From Bacteroidaceae bacterium (GTDB lineage: Bacteria; Bacteroidota; Bacteroidia; Bacteroidales; Bacteroidaceae), in the NCBI GenBank assembly GCA_900769465.1, contig CAAGGT010000145.1, forward strand, positions 1-5,171: DNA of 5,171 nucleotides, written 5' to 3'. The notes below the pieces were generated by a model that made no database searches, had not been told where the DNA came from, and saw only the letters and a program-made list of their open reading frames with translations. Positions 1-4,574 of this stretch are shown one piece after another. Every line of letters starts with the position of its first letter. Positions within the stretch are counted from its first letter, which is position 1. Both the position numbers and the translations under genes were made by a program.

Positions 1-3
1 AAT

Positions 4-76
4 GCTTCCCTAGCTCAGTTGGTAGAGCACGACACTCTTAATGTTGGGGTCCAGGGTTCGAGCCCCTGGGGGAGCA
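4..76 (+). tRNA. tRNA-Lys (anticodon CTT)
   Basis: A full cloverleaf can be folded by eye. The acceptor stem pairs GCTTCCC (4-10) with GGGGAGC (69-75), with one T-G pair. The D arm is 13-28, with GCTC pairing GAGC. The anticodon stem CGACA (30-34) pairs TGTTG (42-46) around the loop CTCTTAA, which places anticodon CTT at 37-39 and reads the lysine codon AAG. The variable loop is 47-51. The T arm pairs CAGGG (52-56) with CCCTG (64-68) around TTCGAGC. Base 76 (A) is the discriminator. No CCA follows (CAC is found), so the 3' end must be added after transcription, as is common in Bacteroidota. An intrinsic terminator follows at 112-153. The gene appears intact. Confidence 0.96.
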
Positions 77-77
77 C
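55..77 (+). other. Candidate attachment site (attL/attR core) in the 3' part of tRNA-Lys
   Basis: This is inferred from context. Many tyrosine recombinases integrate into the 3' end of a tRNA gene and rebuild it, and the recombinase gene usually lies just inside the element. Here a probable recombinase start (519) and an array of short repeats follow the tRNA on the same strand. The T-arm plus acceptor segment is therefore the likely core. No second copy of this segment is seen elsewhere in the window, so the other end of the element, if it still exists, lies outside or has been lost. The exact crossover point cannot be read from one junction. Confidence 0.3.
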
Positions 78-85
78 AAAGACAG

Positions 86-104
86 TTTGATAGAGTTTAT
101 CAAA
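86..104. repeat. Short perfect hairpin just after the tRNA
   Basis: TTTGATA (86-92) is the exact reverse complement of TATCAAA (98-104), with a 5-nt loop. The segment GATAGAGTTT within it (89-98) occurs again as a direct copy at 161-170, on the far side of the terminator. It may be a processing or binding site for tRNA 3' trailer maturation, or a protein site near the attachment core. The function is not known. Confidence 0.45.
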
Positions 105-111
105 GTATGAT

Positions 112-153
112 AAATCGGTTTCTGAGATACTTCAGAGACCGATTTTGTTTTTT
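112..153 (+). terminator. Rho-independent terminator of the tRNA-Lys transcript
   Basis: A 14-bp stem is formed by 112-125 and 132-145, with a single T-G pair and a 6-nt loop (126-131). It is followed by TTGTTTTTT ending at 153. The stem has AAATCGGT at its base pairing with GACCGATTT. It lies 36 bases after the tRNA and points the same way, so it should end tRNA transcription before the repeat array. Confidence 0.88.
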
Positions 154-187
154 AGGGTTCGATAGAGTTTGATAGGTAATTTGCGAA

Positions 188-497
188 AACTGTGGGTAAA
201 AGTGTTGTTTAAACTGTGGGTAAATTTTCAGAGGACAGCAAACAGTACTCAAAAACTTGAAAAATATTGCGGTACGAAAACAGCTTCCGAAATTTGGATG
301 AAAAACAAAAAATACAACACAGAAATACACACACTTTTAACCACAGTTTTGCCGAAAGTAACACACAGTTGTCAGAAAATTTACACACAGTGATACGTTC
401 TTCCGACAGCGATTTTTGATGCTTTCAGCTGTAGACCCGAGCAACACACAGTTTTGGTGAAAATTTACACACAGTTTGTTGGGATTTACATACAGTA
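188..497. repeat. Array of eight or more 13-bp motifs (consensus near TTTACMCACAGTT), likely protein-binding sites
   Basis: This is the only clear structure in the gene-free stretch 154-518. Two identical copies point left (188-200 and 212-224, read as AACTGTGGGTAAA, 24 bp apart). Six copies point right: 336-348, 358-370, 380-392, 441-453, 464-476 and 485-497. Their start-to-start distances are 22, 22, 61, 23 and 21 bp, so most sit about two helical turns apart on one face of the helix. A longer word, GAAAATTTACACACAGT, occurs at 375-391 and 459-475, and inverted with one mismatch at 213-229. Decayed copies may lie near 312-324, 405-411 and 424-430. Position between a tRNA and a recombinase start suggests arm-type integrase sites, excisionase sites or operator sites. 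The motif also resembles a DnaA box with one or two mismatches. Confidence 0.75.
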
Positions 498-505
498 ATA
501 ACCTT

Positions 506-534
506 AAAAAACTGCACTATGCCACTGCAATTTT
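506..534 (-). terminator. Hairpin with U-tract in minus direction, overlapping the recombinase start
   Basis: On the minus strand AAAATTGCA (534-526) pairs with TGCAGTTTT (516-508) through nine pairs, one of them G-T, around a 9-nt loop, followed by more T residues down to 506. This has the form of a weak intrinsic terminator for leftward transcription. On the plus strand the same hairpin places the proposed ATG (519-521) in the loop, so it could also affect translation of the recombinase fragment. The stem has only three G-C pairs, so its strength is doubtful. Confidence 0.4.
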
Positions 535-629
535 ATCTGTCATCTCGCCCTCTGAAATCCGGCGAAACCCCTATCACGATGTCTGCACACATCGCAAGTA
601 TCCGTATTGGAAAAGCGCAGCGCGCGTGA
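519..629 (+). pseudogene. Tyrosine recombinase/integrase, N-terminal fragment truncated by IS21-family insertion
   Basis: Reading from ATG 519 gives 36 codons to TGA at 627-629. The first 30 are host-side DNA, beginning MPLQFYLSSRPLKSGETPI and ending MSAHIASIRI. The last six come from the IS terminal repeat. The pattern FYLSSRP-KSGE-PI followed by a strand-like stretch resembles, from memory, the arm-DNA-binding N-terminus of Bacteroidota phage/ICE-type integrases, which normally run to about 350-450 residues. Codon choice (CTG, GGC, GAA, ATC, CGT) looks like real coding DNA, and the segment is richer in G+C than the array before it. An A-run (506-511) lies a few bases before the ATG, with no Shine-Dalgarno sequence. 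The catalytic domain is absent, so the product cannot be active. Its place downstream of tRNA-Lys and the motif array supports the call. The family match needs a database search. Confidence 0.6.
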
Positions 630-658
630 CCCCCGAAGCCCAGTGCCGTTGACCCCCG
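608..658 (+). repeat. Left terminal inverted repeat of the IS21-family element
   Basis: This 51-nt arm matches the reverse complement of 3199-3250 with two mismatches and one missing A. It contains two TGACCCCCG boxes (627-635 and 650-658), spaced 23-24 bases apart. The outer 19 bases before the first box are also conserved between the ends, so the true tip is at 608 rather than at the first TGACCCC. Confidence 0.9.
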
Positions 659-673
659 CGGGCCAAAAATCGC

Positions 674-706
674 TGACCCTCTGAGTACCAAATAAAATTG
701 ACCCCT
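674..706 (+). repeat. Subterminal TGACCC boxes at the left end (probable IstA binding sites)
   Basis: CTGACCCTC at 673-681 and TTGACCCCTA at 698-707 repeat the core of the two boxes in the terminal repeat, so the left end carries four boxes spaced about 23-25 bases apart. IS21-family elements are known to have several internal copies of their end sequence that bind the IstA transposase. The third copy is the least well preserved. The assignment rests on similarity within the window only. Confidence 0.65.
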
Positions 707-735
707 ACCTACGTGATATAGGCAGGGGATTTTTT
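702..735 (+). terminator. Terminator-like hairpin between the IS left end and istA
   Basis: CCCCTACC (702-709) pairs with GGCAGGGG (721-728) with one A-C mismatch around an 11-nt loop, followed by six T residues (730-735). It lies ahead of istA on the same strand, so it would stop transcripts entering from outside the element. Insulating a transposase from outside transcription is a known strategy in insertion sequences. An istA promoter would have to lie downstream of or within this hairpin; no convincing one is seen. Confidence 0.55.
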
Positions 736-785
736 GTAGTTTAGTGTCCGTCCTGGCCGGCGGGAAACTAAAACATCACAAAATT

Positions 786-2366
786 ATGAAAAATCTAAAG
801 AACATCCTCCGTTGCTATGCGATGGGGATGGGCCTCAAGAGTATCAGTACGGCTTTTGAGGTCTCTCGGAACACCGTGCGCAAGTATGTGCGACGGTATC
901 AAGAGAGCGGTCTTTCTATAGAAAGACTACTAACTATGTCAGAGAGTCAAGTAGTAGACATGTTTGTCGACGGCACATCTCGCTCTCGAGTTGCATCACC
1001 TCGTCAAGAGGAACTAGACGCACTGCTTCCTGAATATGTAAAGCGTCTTAGCCGCAAGGGAACCACAGTAAAGGATCTCTATGCAGAGTACATCCAGAAG
1101 CATCCTGATGGTTACAGTCACTCCAACTTCAAAAGACGTGTACGCCAGTATAGGCATATAGTAAGCGTAGTTGGCCATGTCGAACATCTTGCAGGTGATC
1201 ACATGTACATCGACTTTGCTGGAGACAAACTCGAAGTTGTTGATGAACTTACTGGTGAAGTGCAGAGTCCTGAAACTTTTGTTGCGCTTCTCCCTTGCAG
1301 TCACATCACCTACTGCGAAGCAGTCTGGTCTCAGAAAAAGGAAGACCTCATATCAGCTTGCGAGAATGCTATGCACTACTTTGGTGGTGTCCCTATGGCA
1401 ATCGTCCCTGACAACCTCAAGTCAGCGGTTACTCGTACGGATCGTCACGAGCCTATAATCAACGATGAGTTCGCTGCGTTTGCTGAGTTCTACAACTGCG
1501 CAGTCTTTCCTGCCAGACCTCGTCATCCGAAAGATAAGGCTCTAGTTGAGAATGCGGTAAAACTCATCTATCGGAGTATCTACAAGGATGTCGAAGGGTT
1601 AGTCTTCCATGATCTAGAGTCTCTTAATGTGGCAATACGCAAGTCGTTGGATGAGTTCAACTCTAGAAGGATGTCCGGCCGTAAGCAGTCTAGAATGGAA
1701 TTGTTTACAGAAATGGAGAAAGACTATCTCCAACCTCTGCCAGAGCAGCGCTATCAGATGAAAGAGCGCAAGAGCGCGACTGTTCAGCGTAATAGCTACA
1801 TCACGCTGAATAAGCATCATTATAGCGTGCCTAAGGAATATATCGGCAAGAGACTTGACATTATCTATGATGCTGATACTCTGCAAATCTTTCATGGGTT
1901 AAAGCTTGTTACGACTCATACCAGAGATGACCGTCCTCATGAATATACGCGTAAGGATGCTCATAATCTTCCTGGAAGACATGGAAGCTATGAGAAGGAT
2001 CTCGACGAGATCTACCAGCGTGCTTCATCGATTGATAATATCATCCTCTCCTATCTAAAGGAAGTTGCTGAGCTTAAGAAGTACCCTCCGCTTGCGTTCA
2101 GAGCTTGTAGAGGTATCATGTCCTTGGAAAACAAGTACGGTCTAGACCGTCTTGTTGCAGCATGCGCTTGCGCATCTCAGGGATGTCGTTACGGCTACAA
2201 TGAAGTAAAGGAAATCCTTGAAAAGGGCGAAGATGCTGAATATCTCTCGCCACAGCACGAGGAGGAGACTCGTGAGAAGGAACGCACACTTGTTCAGCAC
2301 AAGAATATCCGTGGACGTGAATACTTTACAAACAAATCAAAGAAAGAAAAAGATGGAAATAAATGA
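786..2366 (+). CDS. istA: IstA, DDE transposase of an IS21-family element
   Basis: The 526-residue protein has the expected length and layout. Residues 16-34 (GLKSISTAFEVSRNTVRKY) form a helix-turn-helix for binding the IS ends. An integrase-fold core follows, with D143 (in YIDFAG), D209 (in VPDN) and E255 (in ALVENAV) as the likely catalytic triad. Residues about 326-380 match the position and style of the beta-barrel domain found after the core in IstA and MuA-type transposases. The tail is highly charged and lysine-rich. ATG 786 is preferred over an in-frame GTG at 744, because 786 follows an A-rich leader and gives the family-like N-terminus MKNLKNILRCYA; 744 lies only nine bases after the U-tract of a hairpin. 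The stop TGA overlaps the start of istB by 14 bases, so translation is probably coupled. No frameshift or missing key residue is seen. Confidence 0.95.
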   Translation: MKNLKNILRCYAMGMGLKSISTAFEVSRNTVRKYVRRYQESGLSIERLLTMSESQVVDMFVDGTSRSRVASPRQEELDALLPEYVKRLSRKGTTVKDLYAEYIQKHPDGYSHSNFKRRVRQYRHIVSVVGHVEHLAGDHMYIDFAGDKLEVVDELTGEVQSPETFVALLPCSHITYCEAVWSQKKEDLISACENAMHYFGGVPMAIVPDNLKSAVTRTDRHEPIINDEFAAFAEFYNCAVFPARPRHPKDKALVENAVKLIYRSIYKDVEGLVFHDLESLNVAIRKSLDEFNSRRMSGRKQSRMELFTEMEKDYLQPLPEQRYQMKERKSATVQRNSYITLNKHHYSVPKEYIGKRLDIIYDADTLQIFHGLKLVTTHTRDDRPHEYTRKDAHNLPGRHGSYEKDLDEIYQRASSIDNIILSYLKEVAELKKYPPLAFRACRGIMSLENKYGLDRLVAACACASQGCRYGYNEVKEILEKGEDAEYLSPQHEEETREKERTLVQHKNIRGREYFTNKSKKEKDGNK

Positions 2367-3138
2367 CAAAACAGCTCCTATCACTCCAGAGAAAGATAGG
2401 AATACCATATCACTTGACCTGATGCATCGCATGAAGCTTCATGGTATGGCAGCAGCCTTTGAAGAGAGTCTATCATCTACTGTTGCTGAGACTATGACTC
2501 CGGACGCCTTCCTTAATATGCTATTGTCCCGAGAGTGGGACTATAGGTCAACCGCAGCTATCGAACGTCTTACAAAACAGGCTTCGTTCAGGTATAGAGC
2601 ATACCCTGAAGATATTGACTTCACAATCAGCAGGGGCTTGGACCGTAATCAGATGGAACGACTGTTAACCTTGGACTTTGTTAAGCAAGGCCAGAACTTA
2701 TTCATCACAGGAGCTTCTGGAACTGGAAAAAGCTTCCTTGCAACAGCGATAGGATACAAGGCTTGCAATATGGGCATCAGAACCCTATACGCCAACACAT
2801 CAAGACTGATGGGCTCACTTAAAGTAGCAAAAGTCAAGGGTGTACTTGAGGCTGAGCTTAAAAAGATAGAGAAGTGTCCACTACTCATCTTGGATGACTC
2901 TTTCCTTGTAGCTCTTGATGCAAAAGAAAGAGCTATCCTTATCGAGATCATCGAAGATCGTCACGAGAGGAAGTCAATCATAATCAGTTCTCAGCTGCCA
3001 GTATCTTCATGGTACGACGCCATTGGAGATCCAACTGCTGCAGACGCGATACTTGACAGAATCGTTCATACAGCCCATCAAATCGAACTCTCAGGTGAGA
3101 GTCTCAGGAAGATCAAGGCCCGTAAAGGCGACAAGTAG
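2353..3138 (+). CDS. istB: IstB, AAA+ helper ATPase of an IS21-family element
   Basis: This is a 261-residue ATPase that in this family assembles on DNA, helps choose the target and stimulates IstA. Visible motifs are Walker A GASGTGKS (residues 120-127), Walker B LLILDD (177-182), a sensor-1-like SSQLP (212-216) and a conserved ILDRIVH segment (233-239) followed by the typical HQIELSGESLRK. The N-terminal 100 residues form the alpha-helical DNA-binding part, with the LDLMHRMKLHGMAAAFEE opening usual for IstB. The reading frame stays open upstream to 2218, but ATG 2353 gives the normal family length, whereas the longer form would add an unrelated basic stretch inside istA. It overlaps istA by 14 bases and ends 12 bases before the right-end hairpin. 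Confidence 0.95.
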   Translation: MEINDKTAPITPEKDRNTISLDLMHRMKLHGMAAAFEESLSSTVAETMTPDAFLNMLLSREWDYRSTAAIERLTKQASFRYRAYPEDIDFTISRGLDRNQMERLLTLDFVKQGQNLFITGASGTGKSFLATAIGYKACNMGIRTLYANTSRLMGSLKVAKVKGVLEAELKKIEKCPLLILDDSFLVALDAKERAILIEIIEDRHERKSIIISSQLPVSSWYDAIGDPTAADAILDRIVHTAHQIELSGESLRKIKARKGDK

Positions 3139-3150
3139 GACAAAATAAAA

Positions 3151-3184
3151 ATGACCCCGCCGGCTAGGACTTTATAGGGGTCAT
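3151..3184. repeat. Inverted TGACCCC pair after istB (hairpin or transposase box)
   Basis: ATGACCCC (3151-3158) and GGGGTCAT (3177-3184) are exact reverse complements separated by 18 bases. The right-hand copy has the orientation of the other right-end boxes (3199-3207, 3223-3231) and continues their spacing of about 23-24 bases, so it probably serves as a third IstA box. As RNA the pair would form an 8-bp stem downstream of istB. The following T content is poor, so it would be a weak terminator. Confidence 0.5.
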
Positions 3185-3185
3185 T

Positions 3186-3647
3186 CTAAAATTGCTTTCG
3201 GGGGTCAACGGCACTTGGGCTTCGGGGGTCACGCACGTTGCGCTTTTCCACCATATCTGCAAAATAAAATGGAGACTTTGAAGGAAGATACTCGTGATCT
3301 TTCGGGATATAGTCAAGTCTTATATGGTCATTCTCCTTGACAACATATTTATCAAGATACAAAGCGACATCACTATAGTACTTGCAGGACACACTGAACC
3401 CATAGCCATCCTTATGCTTAAAGTGAAGTGTCGCATGACCTATTTCGGAAATATCTCCAACTGGTTTATAGGATAAGAACTCGACATTTACTTTATAGCC
3501 ATTGACAGACTGAACATAGTCTATGAATACTTTGGGATATGACGATGCCTGTGCTTCTATTGCCAACACATTCAGAATGAAGACAATAACCAAAAATCTT
3601 ACTTTATTCATCTGCTTCATGATCATATAGGACACAATTGACGACAT
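3186..3647 (-). pseudogene. Small secreted protein of unknown function, 3' end replaced by IS sequence
   Basis: The frame encodes 153 residues, of which the first 132 are native (3252-3647) and the last 21 (from VEKRNVRDP on) come from the IS right end. A signal peptide is clear: MNKVRFLVIVFILNVLAIEAQA, probably cut after AQA. The mature part is rich in aromatic residues and beta-prone, with no recognised domain. It breaks off at SPFYFADM, which resembles the lead-in to acidic DxDxDG-like segments in other Bacteroidota secreted proteins (a weak impression). The first ATG (3647) overlaps the stop of the membrane-protein gene as TAATG, suggesting coupled translation. ATG 3620 or 3611 would give a tidier signal peptide. 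The original length is unknown; joining across the IS in frame would add 20 residues, but these look non-native. The export signal is intact, so a truncated product could still be made. Confidence 0.7.
3199..3250 (-). repeat. Right terminal inverted repeat of the IS21-family element
   Basis: This is the 52-nt partner of 608-658. It carries two inward-reading boxes (3223-3231 and 3199-3207) and the outer tip ending CGCTTTTCCA at 3250. Relative to the left arm it has one extra base and two substitutions. The minus-strand reading frame of the neighbouring secreted-protein gene runs through this arm and stops at 3186-3188 inside the IS. Confidence 0.9.
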
Positions 3648-4495
3648 TACGCTTGGGTGTCATTGCCCCACCAACGGCATGATTTACGCCACCAGAACTT
3701 ATTTGAAAAGATCTCACGCAGCAGACTGGACAGAGCAAAGAACACAAACCTTACTATAACGGTAAAAACATATGCAAGTATCGGCGCCGCAAAAAACATT
3801 ACAATCTTCATCGGCAAGGATGAATATGAATCAGCCGGAAACACAAGAATCATTCCCCAGAACAGTCCGGCAACAAGCAAAGACATCTTAGGGAAACGAT
3901 TAAAGAACCTTGTGACAGAATCCGCAGACAATGTCTTCCATAATGTGATCACAATGGCTATGCGTACAATTGCAAGAAAAATGTTTGAAAGATGATAGGC
4001 CAACATCCAGTCCGGATGAGGATTATGGGTACCCCAGAGCAGGAGATTGTATAAGATGTAAAATCCGACTGATGCCAGAACGCCTGCTTTGAATGATACA
4101 GGTTTGGAAAACACATTGAGGGATCTCAGGCCATATCCAATCAAAAGAAATCCGATGGCTCGGAACAAACCGCAAAAATTGACAAGCAGGTATCCCAATG
4201 ACAAGTTAAACAATTGAGTGTAGAATACAAGAAATAAAGCTAATATGACACATCCGATACCTAATGCAACCTTTGCGCACTTTTGTGTCACATTGAGAGG
4301 CAAACTGACCGCTGCAATTATACCTGCGACAAACGGTATAAAGGAAGTGATCAGAGCTCTGGTAGCAACTCCATAGGAATATGATTCCAGTGAATCAATC
4401 ACGGGGACTGCCCACAGCCATGCAATCACACAGAATATCTGCATTGCACATGTCTCATTAATTGTTGTTCTTGAAGTGATTCCGTTCATGGTCAT
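3647..4495 (-). CDS. Multi-pass membrane protein of unknown function
   Basis: This is a 282-residue, strongly hydrophobic protein not recognised as any named family. About eight membrane segments can be seen, near residues 18-35, 46-67, 74-93, 99-122, 136-155, 166-187, 204-220 and 230-257. A basic, tryptophan-rich tail follows (KFWWRKSCRWW), probably on the cytoplasmic side given its charge. Loops are short, with no extended soluble domain, no nucleotide-binding motif and no obvious catalytic cluster; a YGLRSLN loop follows helix 4 and HNPHPDW follows helix 5. ATG 4495 is used here, and ATG 4489 is an equally possible start. It is the first gene of a two-gene leftward unit: its stop codon shares a base with the ATG of the secreted-protein gene. 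The pair may work together at the envelope (inference). A terminator separates it from the Nudix gene upstream. Confidence 0.8.
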   Translation of the reverse strand: MTMNGITSRTTINETCAMQIFCVIAWLWAVPVIDSLESYSYGVATRALITSFIPFVAGIIAAVSLPLNVTQKCAKVALGIGCVILALFLVFYTQLFNLSLGYLLVNFCGLFRAIGFLLIGYGLRSLNVFSKPVSFKAGVLASVGFYILYNLLLWGTHNPHPDWMLAYHLSNIFLAIVRIAIVITLWKTLSADSVTRFFNRFPKMSLLVAGLFWGMILVFPADSYSSLPMKIVMFFAAPILAYVFTVIVRFVFFALSSLLREIFSNKFWWRKSCRWWGNDTQA

Positions 4496-4533
4496 TATAG
4501 ATTAGTGTAATTTATATGCAAAAGGATATTATG

Positions 4534-4560
4534 AAAAAACTGGTGATATCCAGACACCAG
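4534..4560 (-). terminator. Rho-independent terminator of the Nudix regulator gene
   Basis: On the minus strand CTGGTG (4560-4555) pairs with CACCAG (4545-4540) around a 9-nt loop, followed by six T residues (4539-4534). It lies 14 bases after the stop codon of the Nudix gene and points the same way. The membrane-protein gene downstream should therefore have its own promoter within 4496-4533. That segment is AT-rich, but no convincing TAnnTTTG element is seen. Confidence 0.75.
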
Positions 4561-4574
4561 CTCTATGGCAGTAA

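Larger units (their letters stand above)
608..3250 (+). mobile_element. IS21-family insertion sequence, apparently complete (2643 bp)
   Basis: Both ends carry a long imperfect inverted repeat, 608-658 against 3250-3199. Read inward, the two arms differ by two substitutions and one single-base indel. Both begin TGGAAAAGCGC, so the element starts TG and ends CA, as IS21-family elements do. Inside are istA and istB in the family's usual order with overlapping frames. Further TGACCCC boxes repeat near each end. The flanking bases CCGTAT (602-607) and CCATAT (3251-3256) match at five of six positions, compatible with a decayed target duplication; the family makes duplications of a few bases. Left of it is a truncated recombinase; right of it is a truncated secreted-protein gene. 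Both transposition genes are open, so the element may still be active. Confidence 0.93.

Noticed and set aside
169..393. Small coding region on the plus strand in the repeat array (and an overlapping minus-strand frame at 100-330)
   Set aside because: Both are lysine/asparagine- or phenylalanine-rich translations of AT-rich repeats, overlap the terminator or array, and have no protein-like features.
336..497. CRISPR array
   Set aside because: Repeats are only about 13 bp, degenerate, present in both orientations and separated by about 9 bp; CRISPR repeats are longer and have spacers of 25-40 bp. No cas genes are seen.
533..607. Minus-strand C-terminus in another frame (IRILAMCADIVIGVSPDFRG, stop at 533-535)
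   Set aside because: It looks protein-like, but it is not in frame with the secreted-protein gene across the IS and lies antisense to the better-supported integrase start. Kept only as an ambiguity.
608..626. IS tip placed at the first TGACCCC (627) instead of 608
   Set aside because: The inverted repeat continues outward for 19 bases with two mismatches, begins TG, and near-identical flanking hexamers lie just outside 608 and 3250.
744..785. GTG 744 as the start of istA
   Set aside because: It lies nine bases after the U-tract of the terminator-like hairpin and adds 14 residues not typical of the family; ATG 786 fits better.
2218..2352. Upstream extension of istB to 2218
   Set aside because: It would lie wholly inside istA, add 45 unrelated basic residues and exceed the usual IstB length.
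2363..2366. ATGA stop/start overlap as the istB start
   Set aside because: The ATG at 2363 is in a different frame from the IstB sequence; ATG 2353 is in frame.
3657..3995. Plus-strand open frame opposite the membrane protein
   Set aside because: It is an antisense shadow with no recognisable features; the minus-strand frame has clear membrane helices and operon spacing.
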